Source of the DNA: Caballeronia glebae
GTDB lineage: Bacteria > Pseudomonadota > Gammaproteobacteria > Burkholderiales > Burkholderiaceae
Direction: 5' to 3'
Length of the DNA: 64,000 bases
Assembly (NCBI RefSeq): GCF_001545035.1
Contig: NZ_FCOJ02000022.1
Location: 40,049-104,048 of the forward strand
In this document: piece after piece, positions 27,626 to 36,478 of the stretch
Position numbering within the stretch: the stretch's first letter is position 1
How the letters are laid out: the number at the start of each line of letters is the position of its first letter
The notes under the pieces: generated by a model
The model's input: only the letters and a program-made list of their open reading frames with translations
Database searches by the model: none
What the model was told of the DNA's origin: nothing
Made by a program: the position numbers and the translations under genes

Positions 27626-28263
27626 TCGTCGTGAAGAAAAGGCGGCGGGACGACGAGTGCCGGATAGCCGGAATAATGCTCGCCATGATCGCCGTGGTGA
27701 TTCGCGTGACCCGGCGCGGTCAGCAGGCCGCGCGGTTCGACATAGCTCGATATGCGGCGCTTCGGCATCTCGTGCCATGCGATGTTGAATGCGCCGAGCT
27801 TCGGATAGAACTCCAGCTCGCTGTACGGAAGATGGTCATGGATCCACCACGCCATCGACGTCCACGAGCCACCGTCACGCAAACGGTCCATGTGCCAGGG
27901 AATGACGATGGTGGCCATCGCACCCATGTGACCGTCCGCGTCGCGCCGATCCCATGCGTGCCGCGCGCGATTGTGCTCGTTCGACGCGCAACTCAGATCG
28001 CGTGCGTTGCCGAAGCCGTTCACTTCAGGCGAGCGATAACTCGAGCGAATCGCAACGCGTCCGAAGGTTGCCTGCAACGGTTCGAGCAGATGCTCGCATA
28101 ACGCGCGTCCCGCTGCGATAGCGAGTTGCGGATCGTCGGGCATGTTGCGCATACCTTCAATGCACGCAATCTCGCTGAACAGGAATTCGCGCATGAAAAA
28201 GGAGCGCGAGAGCCGCGCACGCCCGAAGCGCTCGACAGTGCGCACGGAACGCGGCGTGCGCAT
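27622..28263 (-). CDS. Hypothetical protein, possible M15-type peptidase-like fold
   Basis: 213 residues. I do not recognise a named family with certainty. The central region (RSSYRSPEVNGFGN, CASNEHNRARHAWDRRD, and later AFNIAWHEMP) recalls the 'SxHxxGxAxD' and 'WxHW' zinc-ligand layout of D-Ala-D-Ala carboxypeptidase-like M15 proteins, but the spacing is altered. It starts three bases after the MEKHLA-domain gene and is probably co-transcribed. An alternative start is 28194. Its stop overlaps that of the convergent NmrA-like gene. Confidence 0.7.
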   Translation of the reverse strand: MRTPRSVRTVERFGRARLSRSFFMREFLFSEIACIEGMRNMPDDPQLAIAAGRALCEHLLEPLQATFGRVAIRSSYRSPEVNGFGNARDLSCASNEHNRARHAWDRRDADGHMGAMATIVIPWHMDRLRDGGSWTSMAWWIHDHLPYSELEFYPKLGAFNIAWHEMPKRRISSYVEPRGLLTAPGHANHHGDHGEHYSGYPALVVPPPFLHDD

Positions 28264-28266
28264 GGT

Positions 28267-28722
28267 TCAGGCGAAGTGGCTGACGTGCGGAATCATCGCC
28301 GCTTGTCCGCGATGGACGCCGTCGCGATCGAACAATTGCCACACGGTCGCGCGCTTGATCCAGAAGCGCTCGCCCGACTTCGTGACGCGAATGCCGCGAT
28401 AGCCGTCGACATAACCATCGCGCGTGACTTGTTCGAGGAACGCCTGACGTTCGCTGCGCTCGGGCGCCTGAGCGGACAGCCGCGACGGCAGGGCGGTCAG
28501 TTCGCTCCACGTATAACCGAAGAGCCGTTGCGCGTTCAGGTTGCCGTAGACGAACACGGGATCGGGCTGCGTATCGTGCGCGAGGATGCCGAAGGGCGCG
28601 TCTTCGTAAAGCCAGCGCGCGCCTTCCGTCGATGTTATGCCTTCGGGCGTCAATGCAGCGTTGAAGAGGCGCGCATAACTTTCGCTGAGAAGCGTGAAGA
28701 AGTCGAGGTCGGTCGGCTGCAT
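28267..28722 (-). CDS. MEKHLA (PAS-like) domain protein
   Basis: 151 residues, one PAS-like MEKHLA module and nothing else. Features: ESYARLFNAALTPEG at the start, LYEDAPFGILAHDTQPDPVF, VYGNLNAQRLFGYTWSEL and a C-terminal WQLFDRDGVHRGQAAMIP. Family knowledge: a small stand-alone sensor-like domain of unknown ligand. It is the promoter-proximal gene of a two-gene unit with the M15-like hypothetical protein. Confidence 0.85.
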   Translation of the reverse strand: MQPTDLDFFTLLSESYARLFNAALTPEGITSTEGARWLYEDAPFGILAHDTQPDPVFVYGNLNAQRLFGYTWSELTALPSRLSAQAPERSERQAFLEQVTRDGYVDGYRGIRVTKSGERFWIKRATVWQLFDRDGVHRGQAAMIPHVSHFA

Positions 28723-28787
28723 GTGCGAGATAACTCGTGTGTGCGCGAAGCCGCCACCTTACGCGTTTGCATCGCTTCGTGCACGCA

Positions 28788-29894
28788 TCATTCCTGCGAT
28801 GCGCACACGCGCCACGACGACGCCGGCTTCGGCGCATCGGCCGCTTCACGCCACCAGCGCTCGCCACGATGCGGCGCTTCGAGATCGAGACGCTCGCCCA
28901 TGCGCGGCGTCGCCACCGCGACGCCACGCGCGAGAGCCAGCCCCGTCACGCGCTCGAAAGGTTCCTGCCACGGATGCATCGCAAGGTCGAACGTGCCGTT
29001 GTGAATCGGCACGAGCCAGCGTCCGCGCACGTCGATGTGCGCCTGCACCGTTTCCTCGGGCTGCATGTGGACGTAGGGCCATTGCGCATCGTATGCGCCG
29101 GTTTCGATCAGCGTGACGTCGAACGGACCAAGACGCTCGCCGATCGTCCTGAAGCCGTCGAAATAGCCCGTGTCGCCGCTGAAGAACACGCGCACTTCAT
29201 CGTCGACGATGACCCACGACGCCCACAGCGTGCTGTTGCCGTCGAGGAGACTGCGGCCGGAGAAATGCTGCGCGGGCGTTGCCGTGAACGAAAGGCCGTC
29301 GATCTCCGCGCTCTGCCACCAGTCGAGCTGGCGTACTTTCGCTGCATCGATGCCCCATTCGATCAGCCGGTCGCCGACGCCCAGCGGCGTGAGGAAGGTC
29401 TGCGTCGTCGCGGCGAGCGCGAGCACGGTATCGCGATCGAGATGATCGTAGTGATCGTGCGACAGGATCACGCCGCGCAACGGCGGCAGATCGTTGAGCG
29501 CGATGGGCGGCGCATGAAAGCGCTTCGGCCCGACGCGCTTGAACGGCGACGCGCGCTCGCCGAACACCGGGTCCGTGAGCCAGTATTCGCCGCGCAGCTT
29601 GAAGAGCATCGTCGAATGCCCGAGGCGGAAAAGGCTTCGGTCGGGCGCGGCATCGAGATCGGCGCGCTTGAGCGTATCGACGATGGGCGCTTGCGTCGGC
29701 GCCGTGTTGCGCGGCTTGTTGAGCAGAATGTTCCACATGATGCGCAGCGTTTTGCCGAAACCTTCGACGGGACGCGGCTTGACATTGCGAAAGCGCTCGC
29801 CGTCATGTTGCGGCGACGCGCTCGACAACGCGCGTCCGCGTTTTGCTGCGGCAAGACCCAGGGCACGGCTGATGCGATCGGCGAACGAAGTCAT
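28788..29894 (-). CDS. Metallo-beta-lactamase-fold hydrolase (NAPE-PLD/UlaG-like)
   Basis: 368 residues from the ATG at 29894. The frame is open to 30266, but the extension crosses the divergent tetR promoter and start. Zinc motifs are complete: SHDHYDHLD, then AQHFSGR and GDTGYFDGF, and a late His in IHNGTFDLAMHPW. The style is that of bacterial N-acyl-phosphatidylethanolamine phospholipase D-like MBL proteins. It is divergent from a TetR regulator with two copies of an 18-base operator in the gap, so it is probably repressed by it. Confidence 0.9.
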   Translation of the reverse strand: MTSFADRISRALGLAAAKRGRALSSASPQHDGERFRNVKPRPVEGFGKTLRIMWNILLNKPRNTAPTQAPIVDTLKRADLDAAPDRSLFRLGHSTMLFKLRGEYWLTDPVFGERASPFKRVGPKRFHAPPIALNDLPPLRGVILSHDHYDHLDRDTVLALAATTQTFLTPLGVGDRLIEWGIDAAKVRQLDWWQSAEIDGLSFTATPAQHFSGRSLLDGNSTLWASWVIVDDEVRVFFSGDTGYFDGFRTIGERLGPFDVTLIETGAYDAQWPYVHMQPEETVQAHIDVRGRWLVPIHNGTFDLAMHPWQEPFERVTGLALARGVAVATPRMGERLDLEAPHRGERWWREAADAPKPASSWRVCASQE

Positions 29895-29927
29895 GGGACG
29901 TGAAGGGACGTGAGCCCGAAGCAGAAA

Positions 29928-29945
29928 GTAGACTGCACAGTGTAG
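29928..29945. promoter_or_regulatory. TetR operator copy 1
   Basis: GTAGACTGCACAGTGTAG: the core ACTG-CA-CAGT is palindromic. It matches copy 2 in 13 of 18 positions under the shared pattern GTAR-ACYG-SA-CRGT-GTAR. It lies 34 bases upstream of the MBL hydrolase start. Confidence 0.65.
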
Positions 29946-29963
29946 TTTAAATTTGAGAGAAAA

Positions 29964-29981
29964 GTAAACCGGACGGTGTAA
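29964..29981. promoter_or_regulatory. TetR operator copy 2, next to the tetR start
   Basis: GTAAACCGGACGGTGTAA: the core ACCG-GA-CGGT is palindromic. It ends three bases before the tetR ATG and overlaps its likely -10 (GTAAAAT). Binding would block the regulator's own transcription. Confidence 0.68.
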
Positions 29982-29984
29982 AAT

Positions 29985-30635
29985 ATGGGGATGGATTCGA
30001 GCGACCTGAACGACATTCCCCAGCGCCTGACCGACCGCAAGCGCGCCGCGATCGTGAACGCGGCCGTGGCGGAGTTCATCGCGGCGGGCTACGACGCGAC
30101 CAGCATGGACCGTATCGCCGCGCGCGCGGGCGTGTCGAAGCGCACGGTCTACAACCACTTCGAGAGCAAGGAGGCGCTGTTCGCCGCGATCCTGCATCGA
30201 CTGTGGGATGCAAGCGAAACCGGCGATGCGGCGGTCTATAGCGCCGATGAACCGCTCCGCGCGCAATTGCTCGCCATGCTCACGCGCAAGCTGCGCCTCA
30301 TGAACGACGAGGCTTTTCTATCGCTCGCACGCGTGGCGATCGCGGCGGGCATCCACTCGCCGGAGCGGGCGCGGGATATGGTGGCGCGAATCGGCGAGCG
30401 CGAGGAAGACGTGACGGTCTGGATCAGAAAAGCCGCCGCCGATGGCCGGCTCGCGGTTACGGACCCGGTCTTCGCTGCACAGCAACTGCATGGCGTCGTG
30501 AAGGGTTTCGCGTTCTGGCCGCAAGTGACGATGGGTCAGCCGCCGCTTTCGAACACCGAGCAAAAGAAAGTAGCGGAAGCGGCCGCCGATATGTTTCTCG
30601 CGCACTATGAGCGCTCCACGCCAAAACGCGCTTAA
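29985..30635 (+). CDS. TetR/AcrR-family transcriptional regulator
   Basis: 216 residues. The helix-turn-helix region is canonical (AAVAEFIAAGYDATSMDRIA, ARAGVSKRTVYNHFESKEAL) at about residues 20-70. A TetR C-terminal ligand domain of the AefR-like type follows (HGVVKGFAFWPQVTMGQPP). The -10-like TAAAAT abuts the ATG and no ribosome site is visible, so the transcript may be leaderless; the ATG at 29991 is an alternative start. Divergent from the MBL hydrolase with two operator copies between. Confidence 0.93.
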   Translation: MGMDSSDLNDIPQRLTDRKRAAIVNAAVAEFIAAGYDATSMDRIAARAGVSKRTVYNHFESKEALFAAILHRLWDASETGDAAVYSADEPLRAQLLAMLTRKLRLMNDEAFLSLARVAIAAGIHSPERARDMVARIGEREEDVTVWIRKAAADGRLAVTDPVFAAQQLHGVVKGFAFWPQVTMGQPPLSNTEQKKVAEAAADMFLAHYERSTPKRA

Positions 30636-30893
30636 GGGTGCTTTCTCACCGCCGCTCAGACGAACGAAGACGCGAAGCGCGACATCTCGGTGCCGTTTTG
30701 TTCAAGCGCTTTTCCGCGAACGGCCGAACGTTCATGCACGAATTCGAGCGAAGCGACGAGACGCTCGAAGTATGGGATTAACTTCGCGCCGATTAGGGTA
30801 TAGGGTCTATAAGTGCGCAGATTCTTGCGCACAGGATTCACCTGGCGGTTTTTTGCGTCAGGCTGCGGTAAGCCTTCGTCGAAGGAGAAAATC

Positions 30894-31160
30894 ATGAAGA
30901 CCGTCCTCGTTACGACCACGCTCGTGGCCGCGTTTTCACTCGTCAACCTCACTCAGGCGCAAGAGCCGAGCGATACCCTGCAGTCCATCCCCGCATCCAG
31001 CCAACAAAATGCGCAGGGCGCGACGCCTTCCGGCGATACCGCCTATGGCGGCGTCGCCGTGGGACAGGGCGCGAGCGGGAGAACATCGAAGTGGGCCGGC
31101 GGCATGCGGAACACCTGCAGCCCGCAACCCTTCTGCAACGTCTATTCGGGCGGACAATAA
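30894..31160 (+). CDS. Small secreted protein with C-terminal NTC...FC motif
   Basis: 88 residues; AGGAG six bases before the ATG decides the start. Signal peptide MKTVLVTTTLVAAFSLVNLTQA, then a low-complexity Ser/Gln/Gly stretch. The C-terminal region YGGVAVGQGASGRTSK...MRNTCSPQPFCNVYSG closely resembles the end of the DUF4148 protein at 52346-52693 (YGGVQAGTSAS...MKNTCVGPIDFCQPFFG), but the DUF4148 core is absent. The two cysteines could form a disulfide. Function unknown. Confidence 0.8.
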   Translation: MKTVLVTTTLVAAFSLVNLTQAQEPSDTLQSIPASSQQNAQGATPSGDTAYGGVAVGQGASGRTSKWAGGMRNTCSPQPFCNVYSGGQ

Positions 31161-31276
31161 GCGACGCCGGCAGGGCGGCCTTTTCGGGTCCGATGCTTGA
31201 CTGAAAATGCCGCCCGCAACGATGCCGTCACCGGAGGCTGTTAAAATCCCGATACGTTTTCTATGGGCACGATGTG

Positions 31277-31810
31277 ATGGGCTTTGAACAACTCGCCGGA
31301 CTGAAAGAGCAACTCGCAAAACAGGCTGCCGGCAACGCAGCGAAAAAGAAGGCGCCGCGCGTGCGGCGTCCTGCGCCGGCGGGCGCGCCGAAGGCGGCGG
31401 CGCCGTCCAAACCCGCTGCGGCTCCATCGAAACCGGTGGACCCCGTCGTGCATACGATCGGCAAGCTGCAAAAGCGTTTTCCGCTCGCATTTCCGAAGAA
31501 TCCCGCACCGAAGGTTCCGCTGAAGGTCGGCATTTTCGAAGACCTGATGAAGCACGCCGAGGAACTCAAACTCAACGAGAAAGAGCTGCGCGGCGCGATC
31601 AAGGTCTGGTGCCGTGGCAACCGCTACTGGACCTGTCTCGTGCAGGGCGCGCCGCGACTCGATCTCGCGGGCGTGCAAGCGGGCGAAGTATCGACGGCGG
31701 ACGCGGAACGCGCCGTATATCTGGAAACGAATCGACTGGCGCGTTCGGCTTCGACTCCGAAGCCCGCGGAAACCGCGGAAACGGTAGAATCCGCGGAAAC
31801 CGCCAAGTAA
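31277..31810 (+). CDS. proQ: ProQ/FinO-family RNA chaperone
   Basis: 177 residues. A Lys/Ala/Pro-rich N-terminal tail of about 50 residues precedes the FinO/ProQ domain (VVHTIGKLQKRFPLAFPKNP, LKVGIFEDLMKHAEELKLNE, RGAIKVWCRGNRYWTCLVQG, APRLDLAG). The tail ends in short AETAE-type repeats. Family knowledge: binds structured RNAs and sRNA-mRNA pairs. The symbol is given for the family; E. coli ProQ differs in having a C-terminal Tudor-like domain that is missing here. Confidence 0.87.
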   Translation: MGFEQLAGLKEQLAKQAAGNAAKKKAPRVRRPAPAGAPKAAAPSKPAAAPSKPVDPVVHTIGKLQKRFPLAFPKNPAPKVPLKVGIFEDLMKHAEELKLNEKELRGAIKVWCRGNRYWTCLVQGAPRLDLAGVQAGEVSTADAERAVYLETNRLARSASTPKPAETAETVESAETAK

Positions 31811-31972
31811 CGCGACACGACGCGCGCAGCCTGCCTCGCGCGCGGCATCCCCACTTCATTTCGCACGTTTTCGACTTTCGCTCGAACGCATCGCATATCT
31901 TCGTATCGCGTGATCTCGCCCTATGTCTGCGGCCGTAATGCTTCGGCATGCGAAATATATTCGGGCGCGGGC

Positions 31973-32012
31973 GAAAAAAAAGCGCGATGCCGCTTCGGCA
32001 TCGCGCTTCTTC
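31973..32012 (-). terminator. Rho-independent terminator of the porin gene
   Basis: On the minus strand AAGCGCGATGCCG pairs with CGGCATCGCGCTT around a 3-base loop and is followed by eight T residues. It lies 15 bases past the porin stop. Confidence 0.9.
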
Positions 32013-32027
32013 TGGATCAGCCTTCGA

Positions 32028-33182
32028 TCAGAACTTGTGACGCAGACCGACGCGCGTCACGAACTGCGTGTTCGCGCCCGCATTGCCGATGAATGACGGC
32101 GCCGAGCCGATTTCCGCCTGCACCGGCGTGCCGTTGTTGCTGCCCGACGCCTTCTGATACGCGCCGCTCAAATAGACATCGGTGCGCTTCGACAGCGCGT
32201 AATCGAACACGGCATTGATCTGATGCCACTTGCCATCGAGACTGCCGCCGAGGTCCGAGAACGTATAGCCGAGGCCCGCGTTGAAAGCCGGCGTGAACGC
32301 GTACTTGCCGCCGATTTCATAGTTGTTCAGATCCGACGAGCCAGCCGTGATCGGCTTGAAGTTGGTGTGCGTCCAGTTCGCCCAGATGGTCGCGGCGGCG
32401 ATCATGTAGCGCGCGCCGACGCCATACGTTTCCAGATCGCGCAGACCCTGCGTGTTCACGTTCGCGATGCTGACGCCGAACGCCGGCGTCGCGCCATTCG
32501 GGAAGCGGATGTTGGTGTAAGCCGCGCCAATGCCGAACGGGCCTTGCGTATAGTTCAACCCGAAGCTGTACGCGCTGGAGGAGCCCTGCACAGCGTTCGC
32601 GCCGGTTCCCGTCGTGGGCGAACCCGCGAAGTTCGTCGAATTCGAGAAGCCGTACATCGCGCCGAAGGTCACGCCGTAGAAATTGGCGCTGTTGAACTTG
32701 ACCGCGTTGTTGATACGGCTCGACGTCAGTTGATCCAGATCGTTGATGTGATAGGCGTAGTTGCCGGCGGCCGTCTGGCTGCCCATCGTGTAGTTGCCGC
32801 CCAGATAGTCGGTCGAGAAAGAGTACTGACGACCGAAGGTCAGCGAGCCGTAGTCATTCTTCGACAGACCCACATACGCCTGACGGCCGAACATCGCGCC
32901 GCCCTGGCCGAGCGAGCCGTCGCCGGTGCTGAAGCCGCTTTCCAGCACGAAGATCGCCTTGAGACCGCCGCCCAGATCTTCCGTGCCGCGCAGGCCCCAG
33001 CGGCTGCCTTGCGCGACGCCGTCGCCGTACTTCACCAGCTTGTCGTGGCCGGTCGAGGTCGCGACCTTGTTTGCATACGTGATGCCGGCGTCGATGATCC
33101 CGTACAGCGTGACGCTGCTTTGCGCGTGCGCCGCGATGCCGAACATGCCGAGTGCGGTAGCCGCTACGATTTGCTTCTTCAT
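32028..33182 (-). CDS. General porin (trimeric Gram-negative porin, Porin_4 type)
   Basis: 384 residues from the ATG at 33182, chosen because it begins a signal peptide (MKKQIVAATALGMFGIAAHA) and has AGGAAAAAAAG upstream. The mature protein starts QSSVTLYGIIDAGITY, the Burkholderiales porin start, and ends RVGLRHKF with the terminal Phe needed for Bam-dependent outer-membrane assembly. Internal sequences such as RWGLRGTEDLGGGLKAIFVL and QAYVGLSKNDYGSLTFGRQY are family-typical. Role: passive diffusion of small hydrophilic solutes. Single gene with its own terminator. Confidence 0.95.
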   Translation of the reverse strand: MKKQIVAATALGMFGIAAHAQSSVTLYGIIDAGITYANKVATSTGHDKLVKYGDGVAQGSRWGLRGTEDLGGGLKAIFVLESGFSTGDGSLGQGGAMFGRQAYVGLSKNDYGSLTFGRQYSFSTDYLGGNYTMGSQTAAGNYAYHINDLDQLTSSRINNAVKFNSANFYGVTFGAMYGFSNSTNFAGSPTTGTGANAVQGSSSAYSFGLNYTQGPFGIGAAYTNIRFPNGATPAFGVSIANVNTQGLRDLETYGVGARYMIAAATIWANWTHTNFKPITAGSSDLNNYEIGGKYAFTPAFNAGLGYTFSDLGGSLDGKWHQINAVFDYALSKRTDVYLSGAYQKASGSNNGTPVQAEIGSAPSFIGNAGANTQFVTRVGLRHKF

Positions 33183-33664
33183 TCTTTTTTTCCTTGGTGT
33201 TGTCCGCGTGATGCGGATGCCGCCCGACGCGGCCCGAGTGGGGAATCGCCGCTGCGCATTCGACGAGCGCGAGCGCGGCCATCCCGGCTTCGCGAGAAAA
33301 CCGCGCGAAGGTCGAGTGCTTCGTGATGTATAGGGCACTTCGTCAAACGAAGCGGGAGATGTCCCGCTGCGAGAAAACAGACAAGTAGCGTTGCCTCGGC
33401 ACCTTGGCCGACGACTGACGTTATAGCGGACGAAATATAGCGCGTCGTCAGGTATTCGTAAATTTCAGAAACGCATCTTGTAGCATTTCTTTCACAGGGC
33501 GTCACAAACGGCACATGCTTTTGGCGCACTACATGCAACTAACGGTCAGGTCCGATACATCACGGCCTTGCGAACAGGCGCGCACATTGCAACGTAGTCG
33601 GAGCAACCAATCAAGCAAGGCGAGTACATCTTTAGATCGAACTCAATAAACGACGGGAGCCGAT
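33183..33664. other. Intergenic region upstream of the porin
   Basis: 480 bases between divergent genes. It should hold the porin promoter and leader; 33425-33520 is noticeably AT-richer than its surroundings. I see no gene, tRNA or clear operator in it. Confidence 0.5.
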
Positions 33665-34282
33665 ATGTCCGACCACAACAATCCTGACCCCTGCAGAGCG
33701 GGCGTCGCCTTTATCGAAGCGCAATTGACGATGCTCCATGCCTACGCGAGCCTTTTGTCCGACTGGATCGAGCGCGGCGCGCCGCCGCCGGACTTCGCGA
33801 AGGCGCGGCCGCTACTGGCGCGCAAGCGTTCGCATCCCGAAGCGCACACGCACAGCGAGGACGGCACGCCGACCAAAAGCGCGCCGCCCGAAGACGCGCT
33901 GTCGTGGCCATCGCTCGACACGGCCGACAAGCGCATTGCGTTCGCGCTAATCGTCCCGTGTACGAATGCGATTCTCGCGGTCGCCGAGTATTTCGATATG
34001 CATCGATTGTCGGCGTCGCGCGCGCCCGAAGTGCAGTTCCTCATGCGTCTGCGTGACGCGGCCGTGAACGGCAATACCTTCAACCTCGCCGGCGACGACT
34101 ACATGCCGCACGCCGCGTATGCCGGCTTGATCGTCGATCACACGCTGGACGGCACGCTGCTTTTCAGCGACGGCGTGAAGCCAGGGTTTATCGAATTCGG
34201 CGATACGGTCGGTTTGCTTCGCTATCTGACAAAGCTATTGAAAAGCATGCAGACGGCGATCAGCGCGGGCGATGCGGGATGA
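33665..34282 (+). CDS. Hypothetical protein
   Basis: 205 residues; GGGAG eight bases before the ATG. No signal peptide or membrane segment. An amphipathic N-terminal helix (AFIEAQLTMLHAYASLLSDW) is followed by a hydrophilic linker rich in His/Pro/Ser (residues 50-80), then a helical domain with DKRIAFALIVPCTNAILAVA and a C-terminal helix LLRYLTKLLKSMQTAIS. I do not recognise the family. The codon pattern is normal for the window, so it is a credible gene. Confidence 0.7.
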   Translation: MSDHNNPDPCRAGVAFIEAQLTMLHAYASLLSDWIERGAPPPDFAKARPLLARKRSHPEAHTHSEDGTPTKSAPPEDALSWPSLDTADKRIAFALIVPCTNAILAVAEYFDMHRLSASRAPEVQFLMRLRDAAVNGNTFNLAGDDYMPHAAYAGLIVDHTLDGTLLFSDGVKPGFIEFGDTVGLLRYLTKLLKSMQTAISAGDAG

Positions 34283-34351
34283 CAGAATCGAATACGCGGT
34301 CGGGCGCAAAGTTTGCGTAGAGATTAGCGACAACATCCGGTCATACGAAAA

Positions 34352-34603
34352 ATGGACGAATCGCTGAAACGCCTGAGAGAAAGAATCGCAAAGCAGATCG
34401 CGCAGCGCGAGGCGACGCTCGGTCCGCTGCGCGAAAGCGCAATGCACGCGCACACGAAACACGACCGTGAACGCATTCTTCTGACAATCGCCGTGCTCGA
34501 CGAAGAACTCGCCGGATGGAAGCAGGTTGCCGCCCGTATCGAGCAGGCGGCTTTGCTGGAACCGCGAACTTATCGCGCGATTCGCATGCCTGCATTGCGA
34601 TAA
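34352..34603 (+). CDS. Small hypothetical coiled-coil protein
   Basis: 83 residues, highly charged and helical (LKRLRERIAKQIAQREATLG, IAVLDEELAGWKQVAARIEQ). There is no strong ribosome site before the ATG. Located 69 bases after the previous hypothetical gene on the same strand. Function unknown. Confidence 0.5.
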   Translation: MDESLKRLRERIAKQIAQREATLGPLRESAMHAHTKHDRERILLTIAVLDEELAGWKQVAARIEQAALLEPRTYRAIRMPALR

Positions 34604-34774
34604 CTTCGCGCATTCGTTCTTCAAAGCTTTCAACTTCTGTGCGAAGCGTCGCGCGCAAGCATGCGCGTTCGATTTGCTTCAACATGTAGCGAAATCCCGA
34701 ATACACCCGAACACACGCGTGCGCATTCCGGTCAAACTGATCGGGATGCCGCGCGTCTTCCATGGAGAACCGCA

Positions 34775-35635
34775 ATGCCCGTTTCCAACGGCAGCATCGA
34801 CACGCCCGTCTGGTTTATCACCGGATGCTCGACCGGTTTCGGCCGCGAACTCGCTTGCGCGGTGATCGATCGAGGCTGGCGCGCCGTCGTGGCCGCGCGC
34901 AATCCGGACAGCGTCAGCGATCTCGTCGAACGCGGCGAAGGCCGCGCGATCGCGGTGCGTCTCGACGTTACGCGCGCCGACGAAATCAAGTCCGCAATCG
35001 ACGATGCCTACGCCGCCTTCGATCGTATCGACGTGCTCGTGAACAATGCCGGCTTCGGTTATCTCTCAGCTGTCGAAGAGGGTGAAGATGAAGAAGTGCG
35101 CGCTATGTTCGAAGCGAACTTCTTCGGCGCCGCCGCGATGATCAAAGCCGTGCTGCCACGCATGCGCGAGCGTCGTTCGGGCCATATCGTCAACATTACG
35201 TCGGTGGGCGGTCTCGTCAGCAATCCGGGCAGCGGTTATTACGCCGCGACCAAGTTCGCGCTTGAGGGCCTGGGCGAAGCGCTCGCACGCGAAACCGAAG
35301 GGCTCGGCATCAAGGTCACGGCGGTCGAGCCGGGCCCGTTCCGCACGGACTGGGCGGGCCGTTCGCTGAGGCAAACGCGCAATCCGATCGACGATTACGC
35401 CGAGACCTCGGGCACGCGGCGCGCGGCCATCGCGGAGCGCAGCGGCAGACAGCCGGGCGATCCGGCGCGCGCGGCGCAGGTCATCATCGAAGCGGTCACG
35501 TCGCCCGAACCGCCGGGACATCTCGTGCTCGGCGGCCCCGGGCTCGAACTCGTGCGCACGAAACTCGCGAAGCTCAACGCCGAAATCGAGACATGGCAGG
35601 CTCGCAGCCAGTGGACCGATAACCCGGCTCAGTGA
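34775..35635 (+). CDS. Short-chain dehydrogenase/reductase
   Basis: 286 residues from the ATG at 34775, which has GGAGA upstream; the frame is open from 34661. Classical SDR motifs are present: WFITGCSTGFGRELA (TGxxxGxG), NNAGFGYLSAVEEG, the catalytic ITSVGG Ser and YYAATKFALEG (YxxxK). The C-terminus (EAVTSPEPPGHLVLGGPGLE) is that of the oxidoreductase group often annotated as 'SDR/oxidoreductase'. The substrate is unknown. The following gene may start with a GTG overlapping this stop. Confidence 0.9.
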   Translation: MPVSNGSIDTPVWFITGCSTGFGRELACAVIDRGWRAVVAARNPDSVSDLVERGEGRAIAVRLDVTRADEIKSAIDDAYAAFDRIDVLVNNAGFGYLSAVEEGEDEEVRAMFEANFFGAAAMIKAVLPRMRERRSGHIVNITSVGGLVSNPGSGYYAATKFALEGLGEALARETEGLGIKVTAVEPGPFRTDWAGRSLRQTRNPIDDYAETSGTRRAAIAERSGRQPGDPARAAQVIIEAVTSPEPPGHLVLGGPGLELVRTKLAKLNAEIETWQARSQWTDNPAQ

Positions 35636-35637
35636 TC

Positions 35638-36201
35638 ATGAAGCGGCCGCGCGCGGAAGAACAGCACATCCTCTCGCTCGTCGCCGACGATGCCGCTCTT
35701 CTGCACGTCGCGACGCCGCGCGTGCGCTTCGTGACGACTTCGAGCGGACCGTGCTACGAAGCCTTGTTCAACCGCATTGAACTCGATCGCGCCACGCTCG
35801 CGTTACCGGAGCCGTTGCTTCGAATTGTCGTGGCTCACGAAGTCGGTCACGCGACGCAGCGCAATTCGATGCTGCTCGATTTTGCGTGGACGGTGCTCGC
35901 CGCGATGGCGCTGCTGTCGATACCGTGCATCATCTTCGCGATTTCGCCCGATGACGATCTCTGGCGCACGGGCGTTCCCGGCCTCGGCTTCGTGCTGGCG
36001 TTCTTCGCGTGCGCGAAGATCTGGCGTATGCGCGCCGTAAAACGCGCGGCCACGTTCGAACTCGATGCCGACGCCAAAGCCGCATCGCTTTGTGGAGCGG
36101 CATCGGCTCTGGCGGCGCTCGAAACGATGGCGGCACGCGGATGTATCGACGAGGCGCGCGTCGATGCGATGCGCGCGCGCCTCATGTCGACATCGCGATA
36201 G
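35638..36201 (+). CDS. M48-type membrane metallopeptidase-like protein
   Basis: 187 residues. The zinc-protease motif AHEVGH is near residue 65, followed by two membrane segments (FAWTVLAAMALLSIPCIIFA and LGFVLAFFACAKIW) and a later Glu-containing AATFELDADAKAA that fits the third ligand of M48/HtpX-type peptidases (ExxxD). Short for the family but with the core intact. ATG 35638 was chosen; a GTG at 35632 overlaps the upstream SDR stop. Likely co-transcribed with the SDR gene. Confidence 0.78.
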   Translation: MKRPRAEEQHILSLVADDAALLHVATPRVRFVTTSSGPCYEALFNRIELDRATLALPEPLLRIVVAHEVGHATQRNSMLLDFAWTVLAAMALLSIPCIIFAISPDDDLWRTGVPGLGFVLAFFACAKIWRMRAVKRAATFELDADAKAASLCGAASALAALETMAARGCIDEARVDAMRARLMSTSR

Positions 36202-36478
36202 TTGCCGCGTGCAAATCGGTCGCGCGGGAAAACACAGCAGCTTGAATTGTCGAAGAGCGCTCCTTGCAATAGTGCGAAATTGCCGCCGGTTCGCACCATC
36301 TTGCGTAGCGCAATGGAAGCGGGTCGCGGGTGACTCTATCCTCATGTGCCGCTCGTTCTCGTGCAAAGCGCGCCGCGCAACGAATCGCAGCGGGACGTCA
36401 TCGATCTTCTTCGGGCGGGCTTGAGCGAGAGCCGTATGAGTCTGCGTGAGGACGGCGGCGAAGTGCTGCAGCAGATAG

